The position numbers were made by a program, and so were the translations under genes. Positions 33,074 to 46,115 of a DNA stretch of 64,000 nt are shown here, in pieces (the stretch's first letter is position 1; each line of letters begins with the position of its first letter). The notes beneath the pieces were generated by a model. The model worked only from the letters and a program-made list of their open reading frames with translations. It did no database searches and was not told where the DNA came from. The stretch comes from a bacterium (lineage in GTDB: Bacteria; Chloroflexota; Anaerolineae; Caldilineales; Caldilineaceae), in contig WGMT01000053.1 in NCBI GenBank assembly GCA_016124945.1, positions 84,414-148,413 of the forward strand. The letters run 5' to 3'.

Positions 33074-33940
33074 TTACTCGCTTTCGCTTAGAAAGTCTAG
33101 CAGTAATTTATTAACGCGATCCGGCGCGTCGTGTTGTACCCAGTGAGTTGCCGTTTCCAGAAAGATAAGCCGACCCTGGTCACAATAATCGATGCTGGGC
33201 TGGGCCATGCTGCGATCCAGCGCCACATCCTTGACGCCCCAGATCATCAGCGTAGGGACAGTCACACGGCTCGATCTGCGGCGTTTGGGCTGGTGACGCA
33301 CAATGGCGCGATACCAATTGAGCATCCCCGTAAACGCGCCAGGACGGCCCCACGCCTCGCGATAACCGTCAAGATCGGCGGGGCTGAAGGTGCCGTCGTT
33401 GGCGCTGCTGCGCATCATCTCCACACCGGCCCGCCAATTGCCCCGGCTGATCAAAAATTCCGGCAGCCGCGGGATCTGAAAGAAAAAAATGTACCAACTC
33501 TTGAGCAATTGCCGCGGCGTCGAGCGGATCGTCTTGAACATCACCGATGGGTGTGGCACGTTGAGGATCGTCAGCTTCTTCACCCGCTCTGGGTAGTTGA
33601 TGGCGATCCACCATGCCACCGCCGCTCCCCAATCGTGGCCCACCACGTAGGCTTTCTCCTCGCCGGCGGCGTCGATCAGGCCGATAATGTCCTTGGCCAG
33701 TTCGTCGAGATTGTAGGCCGCAACGCTCTCAGGCTTGTCGCTGAGGTTGTAGCCCCGCTGATCCGGCGCCCATACGCGGTAACCAGCCTCCGTCAGCACC
33801 GGGATCTGCGCCTTCCACCCCGCCCAATACTCAGGAAATCCATGCAGCAGGATCACCAGCGCTCCGTCCTCAGGACCGGCCTGTGCCACATGTAAATTGA
33901 TGCCGTTGGTGGCAACTGTCTTGTGTTGGATGTTGTACAT
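33074..33940 (-). CDS. Alpha/beta hydrolase, epoxide hydrolase/haloalkane dehalogenase-like
   Basis: The 288-aa protein has HGFPEYWAGW (oxyanion HGFP motif), APDQRGYNLSDKP, the nucleophile elbow VGHDWGAAVAWW with Asp as nucleophile, and the catalytic His in ETATHWVQHDAPDRV. An Asp nucleophile points to epoxide hydrolase or dehalogenase activity rather than an esterase. The cap-domain sequence does not allow a substrate call. GAGG before the ATG at 33940 decides the start against a longer frame. Confidence 0.88.
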   Translation of the reverse strand: MYNIQHKTVATNGINLHVAQAGPEDGALVILLHGFPEYWAGWKAQIPVLTEAGYRVWAPDQRGYNLSDKPESVAAYNLDELAKDIIGLIDAAGEEKAYVVGHDWGAAVAWWIAINYPERVKKLTILNVPHPSVMFKTIRSTPRQLLKSWYIFFFQIPRLPEFLISRGNWRAGVEMMRSSANDGTFSPADLDGYREAWGRPGAFTGMLNWYRAIVRHQPKRRRSSRVTVPTLMIWGVKDVALDRSMAQPSIDYCDQGRLIFLETATHWVQHDAPDRVNKLLLDFLSESE

Positions 33941-33964
33941 GAAATGCCTCAGTGGGGGATTTGC

Positions 33965-33983
33965 GATTGACGATTGACGATTG
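33965..33983. repeat. Heptad-period repeat (GATTGAC type)
   Basis: gattgac, gattgac, gattg: a short 7-bp tandem, between the hydrolase start and the PPOX gene end. Confidence 0.6.
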
Positions 33984-34029
33984 TCCGCTAGCGCGACTTG
34001 CCGCCCATTCAACAAACTCGACGTTTGCC

Positions 34030-34074
34030 CGTCGTCAGTCGTCCGTCGTCCATCGTCAGTCGTCCATCGTCATC
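34030..34074. repeat. Heptad-period repeat (CGTCGTC type) overlapping a gene end
   Basis: Six 7-bp units (cgtcgtc, agtcgtc, cgtcgtc, catcgtc, agtcgtc, catcgtc) run into the 3' end of the minus-strand PPOX gene, encoding its last residues (MTMDD). Confidence 0.75.
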
Positions 34075-34481
34075 TTCCACCGCCCCTCGCCGTGACTGCC
34101 CCACGCCATCGCTCGCAGTGGATCAACGGCGATGATCGTGTTGTACTCGGCGTCGGTTGTGATGTTCCACTTGTATTTTTCCTGGAAAAAGGGGGCCAAT
34201 TCCGCCTGCATGTCAGGCGCAAAGCGGGCCACGCCTTCGATGATAAAGACATTCATCGGGTCGGGGAGCGACAGGCTGGCATGGGGATTGACCTGGATGT
34301 TGCGCGCCCGCACAGCGTCGGCTTTTGTCACCACGTAGGCCGCTCCGCTGTGCCACACGTGCCAGATGGGGGCCAAATGTGGACGTCCATTGGGGCGCGT
34401 CGTGGCAAACCAGCAGCAGTCGGCAGCGGCGAAGGCGTCGAGCAACCGCGCCAGGACGGGATCCTGTGTGGCTGTTGCCAT
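34056..34481 (-). CDS. Pyridoxamine 5'-phosphate oxidase-family protein
   Basis: The 141-aa protein has the split-barrel flavin/F420-binding fold of the PPOX family: FATTRPNGRPHLAPIWHVWH, VTKADAVRARNIQVNPHASLSL and GVARF. It could reduce or oxidise a small cofactor-like substrate; the exact role is unknown. It starts one base after the stop of the methyltransferase gene, so the two share a transcript. Its C-terminus is encoded by a heptad repeat. Confidence 0.85.
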   Translation of the reverse strand: MATATQDPVLARLLDAFAAADCCWFATTRPNGRPHLAPIWHVWHSGAAYVVTKADAVRARNIQVNPHASLSLPDPMNVFIIEGVARFAPDMQAELAPFFQEKYKWNITTDAEYNTIIAVDPLRAMAWGSHGEGRWKMTMDD

Positions 34482-34482
34482 C

Positions 34483-36393
34483 TTACGCCCTCACCATGCC
34501 CCGTTGTTCCGGCGTCAACACTTCTAGCACCTGACAGGCCACTTCGTAACGCCCGAAGCTAGGCATCAGGTAGACGCCCTGTACCTTGGGTGCGTCAACA
34601 AGTTGGAGCAGAAGTTCCTGCGCCATCTTCACGCCTTCCTCGCGGCCATTGGCGCCGGCTTGCTCCATGCGATCCAATGCGTCCTGGCTGAGGGTGATGC
34701 CAGGCACTTCGTTGTGCAAAAAGGACGCATGACGATGGCTCTGCAACGGCAAGACGCCAATGAGTACCGGCACCGGGAATTCGCCGTGGCGCTCTTCGTA
34801 GACGTGTAAGAAGTTGAGCCAGAGTTGCGGATCAAAGATCGGCTGTGTCATGGTGAAGTGCGCGCCGCCGCTAACCTTCTGGTGGAAGCGATCCACCTCT
34901 TCAACAAGGTTCGGGCGTGTGGGATCGCAGGCCACGGCAATGGTGAATCGCCCCGGTTCGCCCATCTTCTGCCCACCCTGATCAAAGCCTTCGTTAAAGC
35001 GGTTGATAATGCGCACCAGCCCGATAGAATCCACGTCGTAGACGGCGGTGCTCGTCTGGTTGTCTCCCAGCGATGGCGGATCACCGGTCAGCGCCAGGAT
35101 ATTGCGCACACCCAGCGCCCGCGCCCCAATCAGATCCGCTTGCAAGCCCATGAGCGAACGATCCCGCGTGGTAAAGTGGACAATCGTCTCGATGCCCACC
35201 TGCTGCTGGATCTGGATACAGAGCGAAAGCGCACCCATGCGCACCCGCGCCATGGGGCTATCGGCCACGTTGATGGCGTCCGCGCCCATGCTTTTGGCGT
35301 GGCGCGCCCCTTCGATCTGCTTTTCGGCATTGAAGCCGCGCGGCGGGTCTACTTCTACGCTGATTACAAACTTGCCGGCGTTGAGCTTCTGCAACAACTG
35401 TGTGGACTTGCCCACGATGTCGTCGTCGCTTTCCGCTGCCAGGCTGACGCGCATTTCGGGCAACTCGCCATCGAGTACACTCACCTGCGTTGTGTCTTTG
35501 GGTTTGCGGCCCAGGTGTTCGTCGAGCGCCAGACGCATGGCGTGGATGTGCATGGGCGTGGTGCCGCAGCAGCCGCCGATCAGCCGCGCCCCGGTGTCGA
35601 GGAAAGGGCCCACGTGCTGCGCAAAATATTCAGCCCCCGCCGGGTACGAGAGGCGACCGTCCACTCGCTCAGGGTAACCGGCGTTGGGCATGGCGCTGAA
35701 AGCCAGGTCGGGCGCGGCGCGGTGCATTGCCTCCAACACGTGTAACATGGGCGCAGGCCCCACCGAGCAGTTGATCCCCACCAGATCGGCACCGACGGCG
35801 CGTAGCCGCTGCATCACCTCGTCGGGGCCTTGTCCGGCGGCGGTGCGACCGTCCTGGTTGTAGGTCATCGAGGCGATGATGGGTAGATCGCAGACTTCGC
35901 GCGCAGCGCGCACGGCGATCTCCAACTCCGCCACCTCGCTGAAGGTCTCAAATAGGATCACATCTGAGCCGGCTTCCCACAGCACCGAGACCTGTTCCTG
36001 AAAGGCGGCATAGGCTTCTTCCACCGTCACCGAGCCATACGGCGCCAGCCGCGCCCCCAGCGGACCCACATCCCCGGCGATGAAGATGGAACGCCCAGAC
36101 ACTTCGCGTACATCGCGCACAAGCCGAACGGCGCGAAAGTTTAGATCGCGTACCTTCTCGGCGAGGTCGTATTTGGCCAACCGAACCCGGTTCGAGCCGA
36201 AGGTGTGGGTTTTGATCATGTCCGCGCCGGCACTGGCAAATGCCTGGTGGATGTCACTGATCCAGCGTGGGCGGCTGACCACCAAATATTCAAGACATTG
36301 TTCACTGCCAGCGCCGCGGGCAAAGAGCATCGTACCCATCGCGCCGTCGCTGAGCAACGGCTGTTCAGACAACTTTTGCAAAAACGGGTGCAT
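34483..36393 (-). CDS. Bifunctional homocysteine S-methyltransferase / methylenetetrahydrofolate reductase
   Basis: The 636-aa protein fuses two one-carbon enzymes. Residues 1-~290 form a homocysteine methyltransferase (SDGAMGTMLF, VGINCSVGP, and the zinc ligands in IGGCCGTTPMHI). Residues ~325-636 form a methylenetetrahydrofolate reductase (VISVEVDPPRG, ALTGDPPS, FTMTQPIFD). The fusion would generate methyl-folate and transfer methyl groups to homocysteine, making methionine, as in YitJ-type proteins. The start ATG at 36393 matches the family N-terminus. Confidence 0.94.
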   Translation of the reverse strand: MHPFLQKLSEQPLLSDGAMGTMLFARGAGSEQCLEYLVVSRPRWISDIHQAFASAGADMIKTHTFGSNRVRLAKYDLAEKVRDLNFRAVRLVRDVREVSGRSIFIAGDVGPLGARLAPYGSVTVEEAYAAFQEQVSVLWEAGSDVILFETFSEVAELEIAVRAAREVCDLPIIASMTYNQDGRTAAGQGPDEVMQRLRAVGADLVGINCSVGPAPMLHVLEAMHRAAPDLAFSAMPNAGYPERVDGRLSYPAGAEYFAQHVGPFLDTGARLIGGCCGTTPMHIHAMRLALDEHLGRKPKDTTQVSVLDGELPEMRVSLAAESDDDIVGKSTQLLQKLNAGKFVISVEVDPPRGFNAEKQIEGARHAKSMGADAINVADSPMARVRMGALSLCIQIQQQVGIETIVHFTTRDRSLMGLQADLIGARALGVRNILALTGDPPSLGDNQTSTAVYDVDSIGLVRIINRFNEGFDQGGQKMGEPGRFTIAVACDPTRPNLVEEVDRFHQKVSGGAHFTMTQPIFDPQLWLNFLHVYEERHGEFPVPVLIGVLPLQSHRHASFLHNEVPGITLSQDALDRMEQAGANGREEGVKMAQELLLQLVDAPKVQGVYLMPSFGRYEVACQVLEVLTPEQRGMVRA

Positions 36394-36751
36394 GGGGCGT
36401 CCTCATAAAAACGAAAGAGCTTATCAAAACGAAAAAGCTTGGTTGGAAAACAAAAAGATAGCGCCTATTGTACCACCACCTGCGGCAGCGTTCATCTTCT
36501 TCGACGGCATTGGGCGTACTTCAATGTTGGGGCGAGATTGACCTTCCGGGAAGGGGTCAAGAGTGCTACGCCGTTCACTTCATCTCGCTGCCCCCTTCCT
36601 GGAAGGTTGCTGTTTCCAACGTAAATTACCTTGTAGCATTTCTACCTGCACAATTTACCTTAACCTGTCCATTGTGCGATAGAATGGAGAATACGCTTTG
36701 TTTTCCGTGATTTCATCTGTTGGAACCTCGGTTCCTGTCTGTGAGTTCTGC
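36394..36751. other. Divergent intergenic region
   Basis: Between the divergent methyltransferase and protease genes. It holds an imperfect inverted repeat (36541-36558 against 36590-36607, accttccgggaagg type) and aaacgaaa-rich sequence near 36410-36450. A TAGAAT near 36680 could serve the protease gene. No gene is supported. Confidence 0.45.
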
Positions 36752-38017
<1,266 letters not shown>

Positions 38018-38024
38018 TAAAATA

Positions 38025-38052
38025 GACGACCGACGACCGACGACTGACGACG
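38025..38052. repeat. Heptad-period repeat (GACGACC type)
   Basis: gacgacc, gacgacc, gacgact, gacgacg: four units, 7 bp after the protease stop codon. Confidence 0.75.
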
Positions 38053-38116
38053 TCACCTGCAACCTGCAACCCGAACAATCACTCTCAAGTAAACCAGCAA
38101 CCCACCCGGACCGATC

Positions 38117-41155
<3,039 letters not shown>

Positions 41156-41191
41156 CGCTTGGGGACTGGGTAACAATTGATTGTGTTGCAG

Positions 41192-41240
41192 AGCGCCGGG
41201 GCATTCTCGTTAGAACGAGGGTCCCGGCGCTTGTTGTTTG
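41192..41240 (+). terminator. Terminator after glyQS
   Basis: agcgccgggg/cccggcgct with an inner stem ctcgtt/aacgag, followed by the T-rich ttgttgttt. Confidence 0.8.
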
Positions 41241-41324
41241 TAAACAGCAACTGTGGTGCACTAGTGGTCAACCCGGTCTATCAGGCTTTCCATTGCACTA
41301 TCAATCGCTAAAGTGCTCGACGCG

Positions 41325-41663
41325 CTACTCTTTCCTCGGATCCATCAACTCGTCTGCATGCATCCAAATCACACGCGCATAGCGGAAGATGAGCGGGGAG
41401 ACGATGGCCAGCGCGATGGTGGTATTCACCGTGAACCAGAATGCCGACGCTCCGCTAAAGTAGAGGATCAAGAGCATGGGCACCAGCGCCAAGAAGGCCA
41501 TCACGTAGCCGATGAAGACCGAATTCATGAAGTAGCCGGTCTCTCGTTCGTACTTTACGCCGCAGACGGGGCAATGTGTGTGCATGCGCCATATTCCGTC
41601 GAAGATTGGCCCGCGCAGGCAGTGGGGGCAGCGGGTGCGCACAATCGCCGAAAGACGAGACAC
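41325..41663 (-). CDS. DUF983 family membrane protein
   Basis: The 112-aa protein begins with two CxxC pairs (RCPHCLRGPIF and HCPVCGVKY) and then has two membrane helices, the pattern of DUF983. Function unknown; the zinc-ribbon-like N-terminus is cytoplasmic. GTG at 41663 is preceded by GAGGCGTAAAG and lies two bases after the phosphatase stop, so the two are translationally coupled. Confidence 0.8.
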   Translation of the reverse strand: MSRLSAIVRTRCPHCLRGPIFDGIWRMHTHCPVCGVKYERETGYFMNSVFIGYVMAFLALVPMLLILYFSGASAFWFTVNTTIALAIVSPLIFRYARVIWMHADELMDPRKE

Positions 41664-41665
41664 CT

Positions 41666-42160
41666 TTACGCCTCTTCCTGTAATTTGTGTGCCTGCTCAA
41701 TGTGGCGCAACAGCCCAACACAGCCGGCGTTGACCAATGCATAGACGTCGTTGAAGCCGCCTTCGTAGTAAGGATCCGGCACATCGCTACGTCCGCGGGC
41801 GATGGCAGCGTCGGCCCACTCGGTCAGACGGCTGATCTCGCCTTTGGCAGGGACGCGGAGCGTCATTGTCTGCACGTTGGCCAGGTTGTCGCGATCCATG
41901 ACAACGACATAGTCGAAATCGAGCAAATCCTGGCCGCTGAGATGGCGGGCGCGTTGACCTTGCCAGGCGATGCCATGTTGATCCAGGATCGCTTGTGTGC
42001 CGCGATGGGGCGGCTCGCCTACATGCCAGTCACCTGTCCCCACGCTGGCGACTTCAAAGAGATCCGCCCAACCCGCCTCCTTCACCAGATGCCGAAAGAT
42101 TGCCTCCGCCATCGGCGAACGGCAAATATTCCCTGCACACACAAAAAGTACCCGAATCAT
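41666..42160 (-). CDS. Low-molecular-weight protein-tyrosine phosphatase
   Basis: The 164-aa protein has the P-loop CAGNICRSPMAEAIF (Cys8, Arg14), and DPYYEGGFNDV near the C-terminus with the general-acid Asp. It hydrolyses tyrosine phosphates, often on exopolysaccharide kinases, or related small substrates. Which applies here is unknown. The ATG at 42160 gives the family N-terminus; a GTG at 42169 is too close to the GAAGGG sequence. Confidence 0.9.
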   Translation of the reverse strand: MIRVLFVCAGNICRSPMAEAIFRHLVKEAGWADLFEVASVGTGDWHVGEPPHRGTQAILDQHGIAWQGQRARHLSGQDLLDFDYVVVMDRDNLANVQTMTLRVPAKGEISRLTEWADAAIARGRSDVPDPYYEGGFNDVYALVNAGCVGLLRHIEQAHKLQEEA

Positions 42161-42277
42161 AAGAATCACGACCCTTCTACGCGCCCAAAGCGGCGCCCAA
42201 GTTGGATTGATTTTGCCAGAACCAAAGTCAATAATTCCTCCGTCGTCCGCTGTCTTCAGCGGCGTTGTCCGTCGATC

Positions 42278-43171
42278 CTACCCCAACCGTAGTACCTCCG
42301 GCTGTAGGTCATTAGGACCGATCATGCCGCTCAACTCTATCTGCGTGAGGGGACGACCCTTGTCGGCGATGGCCGTAAGCGCTGCTTCGATGACGTTGGT
42401 GCCGAAGCTGCGTCCTTCGAGGCGGGGTGTCACGGTGACGAGGTGCGACAGGTTACGGGCGCGCAGGAGTTCTACGTCCTCGGCGGTGGTGGTGTTGGTG
42501 ACAATGACCTTGGCGTCGAGCCGGGCCGGTAGGTTGCGTTTGATATAGTGGAAATCGTCGCAGATTACCGACGCCCACTTGAATGCATTGCCGTACTTGG
42601 GGACGATTTTGTCCTGTGCTTCGCCGGTGGGGTAAAGCCACTCGAAAGGGATGCGCCCCATGATGGGCAAGAGGATGCGCGCCAGAATGTGCAGTGTGCT
42701 GAGGCTACGGATAAAGACCGGTACGCCCAGCCCAAAGGCTAGATCACCGAACATCACCTCGTAGCCTGCATCGAGAAAGCTGCGCGCCATGTGATAGCGG
42801 GCCACCCCCACACAGAAAAGCGCCCGCTTGGGCTGAATTGGTGGCAGCAGCGGCTCCATGCGCTGTGCCATGCGCCGTTCCACCAGTGTACGCACACCGC
42901 CACCATCCACCACGGGCGTCTTCAACCCGTCCACAATATCGCGGACGGAGTAAAGCGGGTGGTATTGAGCGTTGACCTCCAGTCCTAAGTCCGCGCCGCC
43001 GAAGCCGAAGGCATCCACCTGTCCATCCAGTTCAAGGAAGAGGTGCCGCATGACATGACGATCCCCATCCGCGCCAAGACGTTCCAACCGGATGCGCTCG
43101 CCACACAGCACCGTCTCGCTGACATGATCACGTCGGCTACTGCCCAGGCTGATGGAGACGGCGCGTTTCAT
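42278..43171 (-). CDS. 'Quinate 5-dehydrogenase'-type protein of uncertain function
   Basis: The 297-aa protein resembles proteins named quinate 5-dehydrogenase in Chloroflexota: MKRAVSISLGSSRRDH, ELDGQVDAFGFGGADLG, TPVVDGGGVR and a C-terminal NTTTAEDVELLRARNLSHLVT, TPRLEGRSFGTNVIEAAL. It does not show a clear Rossmann nucleotide-binding loop, so the annotated name should be treated with caution. The neighbouring upstream gene in the same direction encodes an AONS-family PLP enzyme. Confidence 0.6.
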   Translation of the reverse strand: MKRAVSISLGSSRRDHVSETVLCGERIRLERLGADGDRHVMRHLFLELDGQVDAFGFGGADLGLEVNAQYHPLYSVRDIVDGLKTPVVDGGGVRTLVERRMAQRMEPLLPPIQPKRALFCVGVARYHMARSFLDAGYEVMFGDLAFGLGVPVFIRSLSTLHILARILLPIMGRIPFEWLYPTGEAQDKIVPKYGNAFKWASVICDDFHYIKRNLPARLDAKVIVTNTTTAEDVELLRARNLSHLVTVTPRLEGRSFGTNVIEAALTAIADKGRPLTQIELSGMIGPNDLQPEVLRLG

Positions 43172-43200
43172 TGCGAACCTCCGTATTGGGTACCGAGTCA

Positions 43201-43288
43201 GGAATAATGAGTAACGTTTACAATGTCATTTGCCAATTGGGCGATCACTTTGCCCCACCCTTACTCATTACTCCTTACTCGTTCATTT
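43201..43288. repeat. Heptad-period inverted repeat at the 3' end of the PLP-enzyme gene
   Basis: ggaataatgagtaacg faces ttactcattactcctt. The right arm is heptad-phased (ccttact, cattact, ccttact, cgttcat) and ends on the minus-strand stop codon. Confidence 0.7.
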
Positions 43289-44603
43289 AGATCACCCCCG
43301 CCACCCGTCCCGCCTCTGCGAAGACGTTGATGGCGAAGTCGATGTCCTCGGCGGTGTGGGCGGCGGTGACGTTGGCGCGCAGCCGGGCGCTGCCTTCGGG
43401 GACTGCAGGCGGCAGCACCGGCAGCACGAAGACGCCATGCTGCTGGCAGTAGCGTGTCATGATCATGGCTCGCTCTTCGCTGCCCACCATAATCGGCACA
43501 ATAGGCGTCACTGTGATGCCGGTGTCGAAGCCTTGCGCCTGCAAACCCTCGATAAAGTGACGCACGTTGCGGCTGAGAATCTGGTTGCGTTCCACCGCTT
43601 CATCCTTCAGCACGTGGAATGCTTCGATGATGGCTGCTGCCACCGCCGGCGACACCGCCGCGCTAAAGACAAACGCACGCGCTGTGTGGCGCAGGTAGTT
43701 GATCAGCTTCTTGTCGCCGGCTATGTAACCGCCTACACCAGGGATTGTCTTGCTCAACGTACCCATTTTGATGTCGATAGCGCCGGGCATGTTGAAATGT
43801 TCTTCGATGCCGTGTCCGGTTTTGCCCAACACACCGAGGCTGTGGGCTTCGTCCACCATGAGGCGGGCGTTGTAACGGCGGCAGAGCGCGACGGCGGTGG
43901 GTAGATCGAGGATGTCACCGTCCATGCTGAAGACAGCGTCGGCCACCACCAGTTTGCCCACGTCCGTCGGCGCTTCGCTCAACCGTCGCTCCAGATCGTC
44001 CATATCGTTATGGCGGTAGCGCACGAACTGTCCACGCGCCAGCAGGCAGCCGTCGACGATGCTGGCATGGTTCCATTTGTCGGAGATCACCCAGTCGCCG
44101 CGGCCCACCAGCGCGCTGATGGTGGCGAGGTTCGTCACATAGCCGGTGGCAAAGACAATGGCGTCTTCGCGGTTGGCGAACTGGGCGATGGTCTCTTCCA
44201 TTTCCACATGCAGATCGAGGGTGCCGCCAAGAATGCGTACACCGTGGGTGCCCGTGCCATACTTGTCTACGGCGGCTTTGGCGGCGGCGGCGATGCGCGG
44301 GTGGTTGAGCAGGCCCAGGTAGCTGTAGGTGGCAAACATCAGCTTGCGCTGACCTTCCGTTACCACCCACGGCCCGTCTACTTCTTCGACGGGCTGAAAG
44401 TAGTAGTACAGATCTTCTTCTCTGGCATTTTGGGTGCGCTGCCACCACTCCTCGATCTTCCAGGTAAAACCATCGTTTTGTGTCTCTGCGGGCATAGCAG
44501 TGGCCGCATGGACGCCGTTGGATGCCAGATATGTCTCTGGGCTGCCGGGTTGATCAGGGGAGTGTACAGTGTCTGGAAGAAGGTGTAGGCCGAAATTGTG
44601 CAT
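43287..44603 (-). CDS. PLP-dependent acyltransferase, AONS/KBL/SPT family
   Basis: The 438-aa protein is a fold-type I PLP enzyme of the alpha-oxoamine synthase family (8-amino-7-oxononanoate synthase, 2-amino-3-ketobutyrate CoA ligase, serine palmitoyltransferase). Evidence: YSYLGLLNHPRI, KYGTGTHGVRILGGTLDLH, MVDEAHSLGVLG with the PLP-nitrogen Asp, and the PLP-lysine region GTLSKTIPGVGGYIAG. Product class cannot be decided from sequence; the N-terminal ~60 residues are extra compared with AONS. GAGGA lies upstream of the ATG at 44603. Confidence 0.85.
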   Translation of the reverse strand: MHNFGLHLLPDTVHSPDQPGSPETYLASNGVHAATAMPAETQNDGFTWKIEEWWQRTQNAREEDLYYYFQPVEEVDGPWVVTEGQRKLMFATYSYLGLLNHPRIAAAAKAAVDKYGTGTHGVRILGGTLDLHVEMEETIAQFANREDAIVFATGYVTNLATISALVGRGDWVISDKWNHASIVDGCLLARGQFVRYRHNDMDDLERRLSEAPTDVGKLVVADAVFSMDGDILDLPTAVALCRRYNARLMVDEAHSLGVLGKTGHGIEEHFNMPGAIDIKMGTLSKTIPGVGGYIAGDKKLINYLRHTARAFVFSAAVSPAVAAAIIEAFHVLKDEAVERNQILSRNVRHFIEGLQAQGFDTGITVTPIVPIMVGSEERAMIMTRYCQQHGVFVLPVLPPAVPEGSARLRANVTAAHTAEDIDFAINVFAEAGRVAGVI

Positions 44604-44893
44604 GCTAGGTAAGTTCCTCTTGAAAACGTAGAAATCGGGCACACGCCATCGCCGGTGACTGCGCAGTTGGAAGTGGGGGCCACGGTTTATTGAGAACCGA
44701 TAATGCGTCTTTCCATCAGGGGTACTGAGCAGGGAGTAGATGGAGTGGCAGCTTATAGAAAGTCTGCGAGTTGTTGGGCAAATTGTATCTTAAAGAAGGT
44801 GGCTGTGCAAAGCAGAGGTGGATTGCCCTTCACCTGAAAAAGCCGTGGTACAATGAATTTTCTATGCAAAGATGGCGTTTTGAGGAGCAATCT

Positions 44894-45976
44894 ATGAGCC
44901 AAAGTGAACTCATTTCTGAAAAGGCTGCACGGGCAGTAGAGGCACCAGTCTATAAAGCAGTGAAAAAAAGTGTTGCACCGGCGGTGCGCGCTTTCCTGCC
45001 CCATCGGTTGATCCGGCACGGTGACGTGCAGACACTGTTGTCGATGCAGTTGCTCAAGTCTGAACAGCCGGTGACCTTCGGCGAACAGGCGATTTTGCTC
45101 GATGGCGGCGTGGACCACACCGGCATCGACCCCGAGCGTGCTGTGCGTCTGCTCGCCTACTATACGGCGCAACGTAGCGGTGGTCCGCGCCGGGGATTGG
45201 TGCTGACCCTGCACGGCTGGGAAGGGTGCAGCCACTCACACTACAATCTGCTCACGGGCAGCCGCCTGATCCAGGAAGGCTACGATGTGGTGCGGCTGAA
45301 CTACCGCGATCACGGCGACACCCACCACCTGAATAAAGGCATCTTCTACTCGACGCTCATTGAAGAGGTGCAACACGCCGCCGAACAGGTGGCGGCGTGG
45401 ACGCCGGACGAACCCTTCTTTATCGTGGGTGCGTCGTTAGGGGGCAGCTTTGCCCTGCGCCTCGCCCTGCGCTGGGATAGAGAACGCTTCCCCAATCTGC
45501 GTCGCGCCATTGCGGTGAATCCGGCGATAAACCCCAATCGCACCGCCGATATCATGGATCGGCAGCCGCTCTACCGTCACTACTTCCGCAAGCGCTGGTT
45601 GGCTTCTGTACAGCGTAAGGCTGAACTTTTCCCTGAAGTTTATGGCGATTTGACCCCACTTAACCGGATCATGGGTATGCGCGAAATGACCGACTGGCTG
45701 GTGCGCCGCTACAGCCCCTACCGCAACGCCCGCGAATACTTCGACGCCTACGCCGTCAAGAACAAAGACCTAAGTGATATGGTCATCCCCACCACCATCA
45801 TCACGTCGGCCAATGATCCCATCATCTCGGTGGACGACTTCCACGCGTTCGATGCCCACCCGCTGCTCGATCTCCAGATCCACCGATCGGGCGGGCATGT
45901 CGGCTTTGTGGATCTCTTCCCCTTCCGTCACATGCTGCCGGAGATGATTTTGGCGCAGATTGAAAGAGAAGAATGA
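44894..45976 (+). CDS. YheT-like alpha/beta hydrolase
   Basis: The 360-aa protein has the YheT pattern: LTLHGWEGCSHSHYN, RDHGDTH, the nucleophile elbow GASLGGSFALRLAL and the C-terminal His in HRSGGHVGFVDLF. Such hydrolases act on esters or lipids; the substrate is unknown. GAGGAGC sits before the ATG at 44894. The stop codon is part of an inverted repeat. Confidence 0.88.
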   Translation: MSQSELISEKAARAVEAPVYKAVKKSVAPAVRAFLPHRLIRHGDVQTLLSMQLLKSEQPVTFGEQAILLDGGVDHTGIDPERAVRLLAYYTAQRSGGPRRGLVLTLHGWEGCSHSHYNLLTGSRLIQEGYDVVRLNYRDHGDTHHLNKGIFYSTLIEEVQHAAEQVAAWTPDEPFFIVGASLGGSFALRLALRWDRERFPNLRRAIAVNPAINPNRTADIMDRQPLYRHYFRKRWLASVQRKAELFPEVYGDLTPLNRIMGMREMTDWLVRRYSPYRNAREYFDAYAVKNKDLSDMVIPTTIITSANDPIISVDDFHAFDAHPLLDLQIHRSGGHVGFVDLFPFRHMLPEMILAQIEREE

Positions 45977-46056
45977 AGAATAATGATTGAGTCGATCACA
46001 TCATCTGCTCTAGCGGAAACAACTTGGTCGACCCAATCTTTATTCTTCATTCATTC
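45971..46056. repeat. Long inverted repeat at the 3' end of the YheT-like gene
   Basis: gaatgaagaataatgattga and caatctttattcttcattca are inverted; the stop codon TGA (45974-45976) lies in the left arm. Related elements end the GT39 and GDPD genes. Confidence 0.65.
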
Positions 46057-46115
46057 TGCCTTGTGTTAGAATCTCCACTTGTCTTTTTCCACCAAATTTG
46101 CTTGGGAGCGACAAA

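Noticed and set aside
34825..35745. 306-aa frame on the plus strand
   Set aside because: It is fully antisense to the methylenetetrahydrofolate reductase gene, which has clear motifs; high GC makes long antisense frames common.
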